Assembly (NCBI RefSeq): GCF_040448685.1
Contig: NZ_CP159290.1
Location: 4,712,001-4,776,000 of the forward strand
Length of the DNA stretch: 64,000 nt
Reading direction: 5' to 3'
From: Cellulosimicrobium sp. ES-005
Lineage (GTDB): Bacteria; Actinomycetota; Actinomycetes; Actinomycetales; Cellulomonadaceae
In this document: piece by piece, positions 8,585 to 17,015 of the stretch
How positions within the stretch are numbered: position 1 is the first letter of the stretch
How the letters are laid out: each line of letters starts with the position of its first letter
Notes under the pieces: model-generated
The model's input: the letters and a program-made list of their open reading frames with translations, nothing else
Told to the model about the DNA's origin: nothing
The model's database searches: none
Position numbers and translations under genes: made by a program

Positions 8585-8997
8585 GCGCCGGCTTCGTCCC
8601 CGGGCCCGCCCATGTCCCCGAGGTCGCCCGCACGCTCGTCGCCGGACCGCACGTCGCGCACCTCGCGACCGTCCTGCCCGACGGCGGCCCGCACGTCGTG
8701 CCGCTCTGGGTCGGCTGGGAGGGGGAGCGGCTCGCGTTCCTCACCGGGCCCGGCTCGCGCAAGGCGCGCAACCTCGCGCGCGACCCGCGCGTCGCGGTGT
8801 CCGTGACGGAGACCGGGAACCCCTACGTCATGGCGACCCTGCGCGGACGCGTCGTCGAGGTGCTCGACGGCGACGTGGGCTGGGCGGTCGTCGACAGGCT
8901 CTCCGTCCTCTACACCGGCAACCCCTACCCGCGCGGGGAGGAGCGGCACGCCTACCTGGTCGAGATCGACCACGCGACGGCGCCGTCGTTCGGCTGA
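8581..8997 (+). CDS. PPOX-class (pyridoxamine oxidase fold) F420/FMN-dependent protein
   Basis: This 138-residue protein starts at GTG 8581, overlapping the SDR stop by 4 bp. It shows the split-barrel flavin/F420-binding pattern: HVAHLATVLPDGGPHVVPLW, SRKARNLARDPRVAVSVTE and VMATLRGRVVEV. Actinobacteria have many such small proteins that reduce or bind F420, FMN or haem. The exact cofactor cannot be read from this sequence. Coupling to the degenerate SDR suggests the two act in one small redox or detoxification step (inference). Confidence 0.85.
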   Translation: MSAGFVPGPAHVPEVARTLVAGPHVAHLATVLPDGGPHVVPLWVGWEGERLAFLTGPGSRKARNLARDPRVAVSVTETGNPYVMATLRGRVVEVLDGDVGWAVVDRLSVLYTGNPYPRGEERHAYLVEIDHATAPSFG

Positions 8998-9015
8998 GCG
9001 CGGGCGGCCGGGCCC

Positions 9016-9021
9016 TACCGT
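9016..9021 (+). promoter_or_regulatory. -10 element TACCGT for a probably leaderless gene
   Basis: TACCGT is followed by exactly 6 nt and then GTG at 9028, the geometry of an actinobacterial leaderless transcript. No ribosome binding site precedes the GTG. Confidence 0.45.
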
Positions 9022-9027
9022 GGACCC

Positions 9028-9309
9028 GTGGGCGACGCGAGGACGGACGGGACGGTGCCGCGGTACCGCGTCCTGCGGGACGGGCGGGTCGTGCTCGTCG
9101 TGCGCGGCGAGCCGGGCGTGCTCGTGAGCGCCTCCGTGCCGCCCCCGCTGCCCGGAACCGCGCCGGTCACGCACCCCTTCGCGACGGCGACGTTCACCGC
9201 CACGCTGCACGAGGGCACGCTCGGGTCGCTCCTGCGGGAGGCGCCCGACCTCGCGGCGTTCCTCGCCGCCGTCGAGCGCGCGGGCTACGTCGTCGAACCG
9301 GACGGGTGA
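9028..9309 (+). CDS. Small unknown protein
   Basis: This 93-residue protein starts at GTG 9028. It is a compact beta-rich sequence with YRVLRDGRVVLVVRGEPGV and a C-terminal LAAFLAAVERAGYVVEP. It has no signal peptide, Cys cluster or known motif. Coding is supported by the high third-position GC over its whole length and by a -10-like TACCGT six bases before the start. It follows the PPOX gene by 30 bp on the same strand but probably has its own promoter. Function unknown. Confidence 0.6.
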   Translation: MGDARTDGTVPRYRVLRDGRVVLVVRGEPGVLVSASVPPPLPGTAPVTHPFATATFTATLHEGTLGSLLREAPDLAAFLAAVERAGYVVEPDG

Positions 9310-9685
9310 CCCTGCCGCGACGTCGGCCCGGACCGCGTCCCGGACGAGCGCCCCCGCCCCTCGACGTGGAGGAGCAGGGACGCCTTCGAACACTCCGGCG
9401 GGCGGTGGCCCGTCGAAGAGGTGCACCGGCCGCGGGCTTCTTCACCGACCGGTGCCCCCTGCGGCACCTCGGCCGCCCGTCCACCGTAGGAGGGGGGTCC
9501 AGGTCCTCGCCACCTCTCGCCACCACCGCTCCGGGGCCTACGGTCGAGAGATCGGCCCGGGAGCGGGCGCCGCGTTCTCGGAGGACGACTCAGAATGGGC
9601 GCTCCGGGGACGACGACGCGTACGGAGGCCTGCGGCGCGAGAACGAACGGGGGCTGTACCGGGGCGTGTTCGCACCGGTCACGTG
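9310..9685. other. Intergenic stretch without a recognisable gene
   Basis: These 376 bases lie between a plus-strand small gene and a minus-strand tRNA-Arg. Short open frames exist on both strands, but none has a ribosome binding site or protein-like composition. I see no strong terminator hairpin or operator. The codon-position GC bias seen in neighbouring genes is absent. Confidence 0.5.
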
Positions 9686-9761
<76 letters not shown>

Positions 9762-9881
9762 GCGCGCCCATCGTAGTGGGCGCGGGGCGTGCTCGGGAGG
9801 TGGGGCCGTGATGACGGACGTGCAGGTGGGGTGGTCGCGCGTCGTGCGGCGCGTGCGTTTGGCGGGGCCCCCGGCAGCCGT

Positions 9882-9887
9882 CACTAT
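9882..9887 (+). promoter_or_regulatory. -10 element CACTAT for the first GTPase gene
   Basis: CACTAT lies 6 nt before GTG 9894. A TTTGGC sits 18 nt further upstream as a possible -35. No ribosome binding site precedes the GTG, so a leaderless mRNA is likely. Confidence 0.45.
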
Positions 9888-9893
9888 GAACCA

Positions 9894-11576
9894 GTGAGAA
9901 CCCCAGACGCCGCCACGAGCGACGCGAGCCCCGCCGCGCCCGGCCGGTCGCCGGGCTCGTGGAGGCCCGCGCAGGCGACCGAGGAGCTCGGTGTCACGGT
10001 CTACGACGTCGCGCGCGACCTGCGCCGCGACGTGGCGGACGTGCGCCTCCCGCTCGCGATCGAGGGCGCGGCGGAGTCGGACGCGTCACGGCGCCGCCTC
10101 CTCACGCAGCTCGACGAGCACCTGCTGCCGCGGCTGCGCGAGCTGTCCTCCCCGGCGATCGTCGTCATCGCGGGGTCGACGGGCGCGGGCAAGTCGACGC
10201 TGTACAACTCGCTGCTCGGCGAGGAGGTGTCGCAGGCGGGCGTGCTGCGGCCCACGACGCGCGAGCCGGTCCTCGCGTTCAACCCGCTCGACGCGGACGT
10301 GATCGTCGAGGGCCCAGTGACGCGCGTCGCGCGCGTCGTCGACCACGACGGCGTCCCGCGCGGCACGGGCCTGCTCGACGCCCCGGACCTCGACTCGCTC
10401 CTGTCCGAGAACCGCGACACGGCGAGCCTGCTGCTCGAGGCGGCGGACCTGTGGCTGTTCGTCACGACCGCCTCGCGCTACGGCGACGCGCTGCCGTGGC
10501 AGGCGCTGTCGCGCGCGAAGGAGCGTGGCGCGAGCGTCGCGATGGTGCTCAACCGCGTCCCGCGCGAGACCCTCACGACGATCCGCGGCGACCTGCTGCA
10601 GCGCCTGCGCGACCACGGCATGGACGGGACCCCGCTCTTCGTCGTGCCCGACGTCGGCCCGCACGAGGGACTGCTCGACCGCTCCGTCGTGGCGCCGGTC
10701 GCGCGCTGGCTCACGATGCTCGCGGGACCGGACCGGTCGCGCGCGGTGATCGTGCGCACGCTCAAGGGGGCGCTCGGCGCGCTGCCCGCGTGGGTCACGG
10801 GCGTCTCGGACGCGGTGGAGCAGCAGGTGGAGGCCGCGGCGGACCTGCGCTCGGCGGCGGAGAAGGCGGTCCCGCCCGTGCGGGACGCCGCACGCCGGGC
10901 CGCGCTGGACGGCGCCGTCGCGCACGGGTCGCTCGAGGCGCGGTGGGCCCAGGTGACGGGCGCGGAGCGCGTGGACCGCGTCAAGGTGCGCGGCGGCGTG
11001 GTCCGGTCGTCCAAGCGCCGCGGGCGCGCGCGCGACCTCGTGCTCGCCCCGCTGCTCGACGAGACGCGCGACGCCGCGCACCGCACGCTCGCCGCGAACG
11101 GCGTCCTGGCCCACGAGGCGCTGCGCGCCGCGCTCGACGGGGACCGGCCGCTGCCAGGAGCCTCCGACGTCCTGCCGACCGAGGAGGACGCCGCCGCGCG
11201 GCGCGAGGCCTCGGCCACGACCCAGGTGCTCCAGTGGTCCCGGCGGGCCGAGCAGGTCGTCTCCGAGCTCGCCGCCCCGACGGCTGGCGAGCCCGCCCGG
11301 GCGGCGGTCAAGGCGTTCGGCGAGACCGGTCTCGCCGCCCTGCTGCTCGCGGGCGCCGCCGGGAGCGACGACGCGGCCCGACTCGTGCGGACCGTGCTCG
11401 CCGACACGGGCGACGACGCGCTCGCGGCGCTGCGCGAGGACCTCGCCGACCGGGCCGCGACCATGGTCGAGCGCGAGGCCGAGCCCGTCCTCACCGCGCT
11501 CGCCGACCCCGCGCTCGCCGCGGACGCCGCCGTCGGGCTGCGCCTACGACTCGCCGAGCTGAGGAGGCTCATGTGA
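9894..11576 (+). CDS. Dynamin-like GTPase, member A of the first pair
   Basis: This 560-residue protein starts at GTG 9894, six bases after a -10-like CACTAT. The G1/P-loop GSTGAGKST lies at residues 94-102. It is followed by a threonine-containing switch (GVLRPTTREPV), a G3-like LLDAPDLDSL and a G4-like MVLNRVPRE. The C-terminal half is a long helical stalk-like region with only weakly hydrophobic stretches. Such GTPase-plus-helix proteins belong to the dynamin-like or GTPase-domain families of actinobacteria, some of which act at the division septum or remodel membrane. It overlaps the next gene by 4 bp (GTGA), so the two are made together. A closely similar A-B pair lies at 17016-20854. 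Confidence 0.82.
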   Translation: MRTPDAATSDASPAAPGRSPGSWRPAQATEELGVTVYDVARDLRRDVADVRLPLAIEGAAESDASRRRLLTQLDEHLLPRLRELSSPAIVVIAGSTGAGKSTLYNSLLGEEVSQAGVLRPTTREPVLAFNPLDADVIVEGPVTRVARVVDHDGVPRGTGLLDAPDLDSLLSENRDTASLLLEAADLWLFVTTASRYGDALPWQALSRAKERGASVAMVLNRVPRETLTTIRGDLLQRLRDHGMDGTPLFVVPDVGPHEGLLDRSVVAPVARWLTMLAGPDRSRAVIVRTLKGALGALPAWVTGVSDAVEQQVEAAADLRSAAEKAVPPVRDAARRAALDGAVAHGSLEARWAQVTGAERVDRVKVRGGVVRSSKRRGRARDLVLAPLLDETRDAAHRTLAANGVLAHEALRAALDGDRPLPGASDVLPTEEDAAARREASATTQVLQWSRRAEQVVSELAAPTAGEPARAAVKAFGETGLAALLLAGAAGSDDAARLVRTVLADTGDDALAALREDLADRAATMVEREAEPVLTALADPALAADAAVGLRLRLAELRRLM

Positions 11577-13159
11577 CGTCCCACGACGCCCAGCTGCGTG
11601 CCCGGGTCGACGACCTCGCGCGCGCGGTGGACCTCGCGGGGGACCGCCTCGACCCCGCGGTCGCGGCCCAGGTGCGCGACGCGATCGGGGGCGTGCGCGA
11701 GCGCCTCGCGCTCGGCGTCGACCACACGGTCGTCGCGCTCGCGGGCGGCACCGGGTCGGGCAAGTCGAGCCTGTTCAACCGCGTGTCGCGGCTCGACTTC
11801 GCGGACGTCGGCGTGAAGCGCCCGACGACGGCGCGCGTCACCGCGTGCTCGTGGAGCGGCGCGGCGACGGCCCTGCTCGACTGGCTCGAGGTGGACCCGG
11901 AGCGCCGCATCACGCGCGACGGCGAGCTCGACGCCGAGGACGAGGCGGCGCTCGGCGGACTCGTCCTGCTCGACCTCCCGGACCACGACTCGATCGAGCC
12001 CGCGCACCGCGACGTCGTCGACCGGGTGCTCCCGCTCGTCGACCTGCTCGTGTGGGTCGTGGACCCGCAGAAGTACGCGGACGACGCGCTGCACTCGGGC
12101 TACCTGCAGAAGTCGGCGGGGCTCGAGGGGTCGATGGTCGTCGCGCTCAACCAGATCGACACCGTCCCCGAGGCGCGCCGTGCTTCGCTCGTCGAGGACA
12201 TGGGGCGACTGCTCGAGGAGGACGGGCTCGACGGCGTCTACGTCACGACCGTCTCCGCCCGCACGGGCGAGGGCCTGGACGAGCTGCGCTCGCTGCTGGA
12301 GCAGGCGGTCGCGCGGCGCAGCGTCGCCGCGAGCCGCGTCGCCGGCGAGCTCGACCGGGCGGGCGTGCTCCTGCTGGAGCAGCTCCCGGGCGACGTGCCG
12401 TGGACCATGAGCACGGCCGTCGAGGAGGAGGTCGACGCGCTCGCCGACGCGACGGGCCTCGCCGCCGTCGCCGGGCAGGTCGGCGCGGCGGTGCGCAACG
12501 GCTACGGCCGACCCGAGTTCTCGCCGCCGCAGCCCGACGCCGTCGCGCTCTCGCGCTCGCGCTGGCTCGCGCGCGCCGGGCGGTCCCTGCGACCGGGGTG
12601 GCAGAGGGCGCTCGACGCCGCCGTCGCGCCGTCGGGGAAGGTCGCGGAGGCGACGCGGTCGGCGCTCGCGAAGATCCCTCTCGACACGCGCGGGCCCTCG
12701 TCGTCGCGCCCGACGCGGCGCGCGGCCTGGACGGCGCTCGGCCTCGGGGTCGTCGCGGGCGTCCTCGCCGTGCTCGGCTCGCTGCGCGTGCTCGACCTCG
12801 GGCGGACGCTCGTCACCGTGTGCGCGGTCGTCGCGGCGGTCGCCGTGCTCGGCGCCGTGGTCGCGTTCCTCGTCGCGCTCCAGGTGCGCCGCACGCTCGC
12901 GCGACGGCGCGAGCAGCAGGTGCTCGCGTCCGGCCGGGGAGCGATCGAGCGGGTCGTGCAGGACGCCATGGGCAAGCCGACCCAGGCGCTCCTCGACACC
13001 CACCGTCAGGTCCGCGAGCTGGCGCAGTCCGCCCGGGACAAGGCGCCCGCGGCGCCGCTCACCGGGGCGCTACGGCTACCCACAGGCCCGGAGGTCGCGG
13101 GCCCGTCCACAGGCGACGGCACGACGACGGACGGCACCGCCGCTCCCACCGCACCCTGA
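11573..13159 (+). CDS. Membrane-anchored dynamin-like GTPase, member B of the first pair
   Basis: This 528-residue protein starts at GTG 11573, overlapping the stop of partner A. G1 is GGTGSGKSS (about 59-67), switch I VKRPTTARV, G3 LLDLPDHDS and G4 ALNQIDT, with a G5-like TVSARTGEG. Two hydrophobic helices at about 384-406 and 412-440 form a membrane hairpin, followed by a basic helix and a Thr/Pro-rich tail. One soluble and one membrane-anchored GTPase encoded as a coupled pair suggests a heteromeric membrane-remodelling complex. The Streptomyces DynA/DynB pair is a known precedent for paired bacterial dynamin-like proteins, although orthology is not shown here. Confidence 0.82.
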   Translation: MTSHDAQLRARVDDLARAVDLAGDRLDPAVAAQVRDAIGGVRERLALGVDHTVVALAGGTGSGKSSLFNRVSRLDFADVGVKRPTTARVTACSWSGAATALLDWLEVDPERRITRDGELDAEDEAALGGLVLLDLPDHDSIEPAHRDVVDRVLPLVDLLVWVVDPQKYADDALHSGYLQKSAGLEGSMVVALNQIDTVPEARRASLVEDMGRLLEEDGLDGVYVTTVSARTGEGLDELRSLLEQAVARRSVAASRVAGELDRAGVLLLEQLPGDVPWTMSTAVEEEVDALADATGLAAVAGQVGAAVRNGYGRPEFSPPQPDAVALSRSRWLARAGRSLRPGWQRALDAAVAPSGKVAEATRSALAKIPLDTRGPSSSRPTRRAAWTALGLGVVAGVLAVLGSLRVLDLGRTLVTVCAVVAAVAVLGAVVAFLVALQVRRTLARRREQQVLASGRGAIERVVQDAMGKPTQALLDTHRQVRELAQSARDKAPAAPLTGALRLPTGPEVAGPSTGDGTTTDGTAAPTAP

Positions 13160-13203
13160 GGCGGTGGTCGGGACCAGCCCGGCCGCCGACCTCAGGAGGA
13201 ACC

Positions 13204-13851
13204 ATGCCCGGTGACGTCACGGTCACGCTGTCCGGCTTCGTCGCGACCACGCCCACGCTGTTCCGCTCGCAGTCCGGCAACGACTTCACGAGCTTCCGCA
13301 TCGCCCAGACGCGCCGCTACCTCGACCGCGAGCGCGGCGAGTGGGTCGACGGCCGCACGCTGTGGTTCACCGTCAAGGCGTGGAAGCACGTCGCGCGCAA
13401 CGTCGCGCTGTCCCTGCACAAGGGCGACCCCGTGGTCGTCACGGGGCGGCTCTCGCTCGACGAGTGGGACGGCCCGGACGGCCCGCGCACCAGCCTCGTC
13501 GTGGAGGCCACCGCGCTCGGCCCCGACCTGACGCTCGGCGAGGCCCGGTTCGCCCGCACGGTCCACCGGCGCGAGGACGACGGCGCGCGCCGGGGCGATG
13601 CGGCCGGTGCCGTGGCGGTCGGCACCGCGGGTGGCCCGGACGGGCCGGACCGGTCGTCCGGCCGACCGGGCGCCGCGCCGCACGACGGCGCCGCGTTCGA
13701 GGGCGCGCCGCTCGACGACCCGTGGACCCTCGCGGACGCCGGCGCGGAGCTCGCGGGCGAGCCCGGCGAGCCGTCCGACGCCGACGCACCCGCCGACGTC
13801 GACGCCGAGCCGGTGGCCGACGCCGAGACCGGCGCGCTGGCGTCCGTCTGA
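13204..13851 (+). CDS. ssb: Single-stranded DNA-binding protein lacking the usual C-terminal tip
   Basis: This 215-residue protein starts at ATG 13204 after a strong AGGAGG (13194-13199). The OB-fold occupies about residues 1-115 (VTVTLSGFVATTPTLFRS, FTSFRIAQTRRY, TLWFTVKAWKHVARNVALSL, KGDPVVVTGRLS). The tail is Asp/Ala/Glu/Pro-rich but ends in GALASV. It lacks the acidic DDxPF-type tip that recruits partner proteins in the main SSB. In Streptomyces the secondary SsbB also lacks that tip, so this is probably a specialised second SSB rather than the replication SSB. Confidence 0.9.
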   Translation: MPGDVTVTLSGFVATTPTLFRSQSGNDFTSFRIAQTRRYLDRERGEWVDGRTLWFTVKAWKHVARNVALSLHKGDPVVVTGRLSLDEWDGPDGPRTSLVVEATALGPDLTLGEARFARTVHRREDDGARRGDAAGAVAVGTAGGPDGPDRSSGRPGAAPHDGAAFEGAPLDDPWTLADAGAELAGEPGEPSDADAPADVDAEPVADAETGALASV

Positions 13852-13925
13852 GCGACGCCTGCGGGCGGTGCCGCGGCCCGCGGGGGTCGCGGCGCCGTCG
13901 GGCGCGCCCCGGTGGCACGACCGCG

Positions 13926-13931
13926 TAGGCT
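13926..13931 (+). promoter_or_regulatory. -10 element TAGGCT upstream of ettA
   Basis: TAGGCT matches the actinobacterial -10 (TANNNT) and lies about 55 bp before the ettA start. No clear -35 hexamer is seen. Confidence 0.4.
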
Positions 13932-13985
13932 GAGTGGTCGACGAATCCCGTACCTCTCCCGACCGAAACGGTGGAACGACAGGCT

Positions 13986-15668
13986 GTGGCTGAGTTCATC
14001 TACTCCATGTACAAGGCGCGCAAGGCGCACGGAGACAAGGTCATCCTCGACGACGTCTCCCTGAACTTCCTGCCCGGCGCCAAGATCGGCGTCGTGGGCC
14101 CCAACGGCGCCGGGAAGTCCACGATCCTCAAGATCATGGCCGGCCTGGACACGCCGTCGAACGGCGAGGCGCGCCTCTCCCCGGGCTACAGCGTCGGCAT
14201 CCTGCTCCAGGAGCCGCCGCTCAACGAGGAGAAGACGGTCCTCGGCAACGTGCAGGAGGCCGTCGCGGACATCCTCGCCAAGAAGCAGCGCTTCGACGAG
14301 ATCTCCGCGCTCATGGCGGAGCCCGACGCGGACTTCGACGCGCTCCTCGCCGAGATGGGCACGCTGCAGGAGGCCATCGACGCCGCGGACGCGTGGGACC
14401 TCGACTCGCAGCTCGAGCAGGCGATGGACGCGCTGCGCTGCCCGCCGCCGGACGCCGACGTGTCGGTGCTCTCCGGTGGTGAGCGTCGCCGCGTCGCGCT
14501 GTGCAAGCTCCTGCTCGAGAAGCCGGACCTGCTGCTGCTCGACGAGCCCACGAACCACCTGGACGCCGAGTCCGTGCTGTGGCTCGAGCAGCACCTCGCG
14601 ACGTACCCCGGCGCGATCCTCGCCGTCACCCACGACCGGTACTTCCTCGACCACGTCGCGGAGTGGATCTGCGAGGTCGACCGCGGCCGCCTGTACCCCT
14701 ACGAGGGCAACTACTCGACCTACCTCGAGAAGAAGGGCGAACGCCTCCAGGTCCAGGGCAAGAAGGACGCCAAGCTCGCCAAGCGCCTCAAGGAGGAGCT
14801 GGAGTGGGTCCGGTCCAACGCGAAGGGCCGCCAGACCAAGTCGAAGGCCCGCCTCGCCCGGTACGAGGAGATGGCGGCCGAGGCCGAGCGCACGAGGAAG
14901 CTCGACTTCGAGGAGATCCAGATCCCGCCGGGCCCGCGCCTGGGCAACGTGGTCCTCGAGGCGTCGAACCTCCAGAAGGGCTTCGACGGGCGCCAGCTCA
15001 TCGACGGCCTGAGCTTCACGCTGCCGCGCAACGGCATCGTCGGGGTCATCGGCCCGAACGGCGTCGGCAAGACGACGCTGTTCAAGACGATCGTCGGGCT
15101 CGAGCCGCTGGACGGCGGCGACCTCAAGGTCGGCGAGACCGTGTCGATCTCCTACGTCGACCAGTCGCGCGGCGGCATCGACCCGAAGAAGACGCTGTGG
15201 GAGGTCGTGTCCGACGGTCTCGACTTCATCAAGGTCGGCAACGTCGAGATCCCGTCGCGCGCCTACGTCGCGTCGTTCGGTTTCAAGGGCCCGGACCAGC
15301 AGAAGCCCGCGGGCGTGCTGTCGGGCGGTGAGCGCAACCGTCTCAACCTCGCGCTCACGCTCAAGCAGGGCGGCAACCTCCTGCTGCTCGACGAGCCGAC
15401 GAACGACCTCGACGTCGAGACCCTGGGATCGCTCGAGAACGCGCTGCTCGAGTTCCCGGGCTGCGCCGTCGTGGTGTCCCACGACCGGTGGTTCCTCGAC
15501 CGGGTCGCGACGCACATCCTCGCGTACGAGGGCACGGAGGAGGACCCGGCGAACTGGTACTGGTTCGAGGGCAACTTCGCGTCCTACGAGGAGAACAAGG
15601 TCGAGCGCCTCGGTGCCGACGCTGCGCGCCCGCACCGCGTGACGTACCGCAAGCTCACGCGCGACTGA
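13986..15668 (+). CDS. ettA: Energy-dependent translational throttle protein EttA (ABC-F)
   Basis: This 560-residue ABC-F ATPase is about the length of E. coli EttA. The GTG at 13986 was chosen because it gives the conserved family start VAEFIYSMYKARKAHGDK; another in-frame GTG lies 15 bp upstream. Domain 1 has Walker A GPNGAGKST, signature LSGGERRR and Walker B LLLLDEPTNHLD. The linker (about 245-320) is highly basic and carries the P-site tRNA-interaction region. Domain 2 has GPNGVGKTT, LSGGERNR and LLLLDEPTNDLD. EttA binds the ribosomal E site and couples the first peptide bond to cellular energy state. It has no membrane segments, as expected for ABC-F. Confidence 0.95.
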   Translation: MAEFIYSMYKARKAHGDKVILDDVSLNFLPGAKIGVVGPNGAGKSTILKIMAGLDTPSNGEARLSPGYSVGILLQEPPLNEEKTVLGNVQEAVADILAKKQRFDEISALMAEPDADFDALLAEMGTLQEAIDAADAWDLDSQLEQAMDALRCPPPDADVSVLSGGERRRVALCKLLLEKPDLLLLDEPTNHLDAESVLWLEQHLATYPGAILAVTHDRYFLDHVAEWICEVDRGRLYPYEGNYSTYLEKKGERLQVQGKKDAKLAKRLKEELEWVRSNAKGRQTKSKARLARYEEMAAEAERTRKLDFEEIQIPPGPRLGNVVLEASNLQKGFDGRQLIDGLSFTLPRNGIVGVIGPNGVGKTTLFKTIVGLEPLDGGDLKVGETVSISYVDQSRGGIDPKKTLWEVVSDGLDFIKVGNVEIPSRAYVASFGFKGPDQQKPAGVLSGGERNRLNLALTLKQGGNLLLLDEPTNDLDVETLGSLENALLEFPGCAVVVSHDRWFLDRVATHILAYEGTEEDPANWYWFEGNFASYEENKVERLGADAARPHRVTYRKLTRD

Positions 15669-15689
15669 CGCCGCGAGTCGAGCGACCAC

Positions 15690-15722
15690 GACGCCGGGCG
15701 GGACTCGTTCCCGTCCGGCGTC
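15690..15722 (+). terminator. Hairpin after ettA
   Basis: A 14-bp stem (15690-15703 with 15709-15722, one G-U pair) with a 5-nt loop CTCGT starts 22 bp after the ettA stop. No U-tract follows, as is common in high-GC actinobacteria. Confidence 0.7.
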
Positions 15723-15740
15723 TGTGCGTGTGTGCGTCTG

Positions 15741-15772
15741 TGTCCGGGTGTCCGGGTGTCCGGGTGTCCGGG
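15741..15772. repeat. Four tandem copies of an 8-bp unit (TGTCCGGG)
   Basis: Four perfect head-to-tail copies of TGTCCGGG lie between the ettA terminator and the phosphotransferase gene. A related GTGTGCGT stretch precedes them. The array is non-coding and probably prone to slippage. Confidence 0.9.
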
Positions 15773-15865
15773 AGTTCGCGGGTTCCGCGCCCGCTTGCTC
15801 CCGCGCCGCTGCGGGCGCGGAAACCCGTTGACGCCGCCGTCGGCACCTCGGCAGGATCGCGCGGC

Positions 15866-16867
15866 ATGACCCTCGACCTCGCTCCCTCGCGCGTACGCCC
15901 CGTCTGGCCCGACCTCCCGCGGGCGGTGCGCGCCGCCGTCGAGGCCCGGCTGGGCGCCGTCGTCTCGGGGTGGACGAGCCACGACGGCGGCTACTCGCAA
16001 GGGCTCGCGTCCACGCTGCGGACGAGCGGCGGGGACGTGTTCGTCAAGGCGGTCGGGCCCGAGCACGCGTTCACCCGCGACCTGTACCGGCTCGAGGCGC
16101 GCGTCGCCGCGGCGCTGCCGGCGGGGACGCCGGCACCCGCGCTCCGGTGGGTCCTCGACGACGACCTCGACGGCGTCGGCGAGTGGGTCGCGCTGGCGTT
16201 CGACGCCGTTCCCGGCCGGTCCGTGGCCACGCCGTGGCGGGACGACGAGCTCGCCGCGGTGGCCGGCCTCGCACGCCGCGTCGCGGAGGTCGAGGTCCCC
16301 GGGGACGCGCCGCTCCCGCGCTTCGCGGAGACCGTCCGGTGGCGCGAGTGGGAGGACCTCGCGGACCGCCGTCCGCCGGGTCTGAGCACGTACGACCCGT
16401 GGGTTGCGGCCCGGCTCGACCGGCTCGCCACGCTCGCCGAGCCGTGGCCCGAGGCCACCGCGGGCGACCATCTCGTCCACGGCGACCTCCGGGGAGACAA
16501 CGCCCTGCTCGTGGACGGCGCGGTGCTGGGGGCCGCGGTCCACGGCGAGCGCGCCACGGACGGGCACGTCGCCGTCGCCGTCGACTGGCCGTACGCCGCG
16601 CGCGGCGCCGCGTTCTGCGACGCGGTCGGCATGCTCCCGGCCGTGCAGGTCGAGGGCGGCCCGCCGCCGGAAGAGGTGCTCCGGCGGCACCCGCTGCCGC
16701 GCGACGTCGAGCCCGACGCCGTGACCTGCTACCTCGCGGCGCTCACGGGGTACTTCCTCGCGTCCTCGCTCGACCCCGCGCCGCCGGGGATCCCGCACGT
16801 GCGGGCGTTCCAGCGCGCGCAGGCCGAGGTGGGGGTCGCGTGGCTCCGGCGCCGCCTGGGGGAGTGA
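15866..16867 (+). CDS. Aminoglycoside phosphotransferase-family kinase
   Basis: This 333-residue protein starts at ATG 15866. It has the kinase-like fold of the APH/choline kinase family: a Gly-rich loop DGGYSQGLAS, the ATP-binding Lys in DVFVKAVG, the catalytic loop HGDLRGDN (Brenner motif HxDxxxxN) and the metal-binding Asp in VAVDWPYA. The substrate is unknown. Many chromosomal members phosphorylate small metabolites rather than antibiotics. A CAGGAT -10-like element lies 8 nt before the start. Confidence 0.85.
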   Translation: MTLDLAPSRVRPVWPDLPRAVRAAVEARLGAVVSGWTSHDGGYSQGLASTLRTSGGDVFVKAVGPEHAFTRDLYRLEARVAAALPAGTPAPALRWVLDDDLDGVGEWVALAFDAVPGRSVATPWRDDELAAVAGLARRVAEVEVPGDAPLPRFAETVRWREWEDLADRRPPGLSTYDPWVAARLDRLATLAEPWPEATAGDHLVHGDLRGDNALLVDGAVLGAAVHGERATDGHVAVAVDWPYAARGAAFCDAVGMLPAVQVEGGPPPEEVLRRHPLPRDVEPDAVTCYLAALTGYFLASSLDPAPPGIPHVRAFQRAQAEVGVAWLRRRLGE

Positions 16868-16897
16868 GCCACGACCGCGAGATCGACCCGAGCGTCC

Positions 16898-16924
16898 CAG
16901 ATCGACCCTCGGAGGGCCGATCTG
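16898..16924 (+). terminator. Hairpin after the phosphotransferase gene
   Basis: An 11-bp stem (16898-16908 with 16914-16924, one A-C mismatch) has loop TCGGA. A direct copy of GATCGACCC occurs just upstream at about 16881. It probably ends the phosphotransferase transcript, before the second GTPase pair. Confidence 0.6.
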
Positions 16925-17015
16925 ATGCCGGGCGGGTCGACCTCGCGTGCGGAGAGGGTGGGGTCCGACCGTGTCACACCGGGCCTGACCAGCGGCGTTC
17001 CGGCAGACTGGCGGG

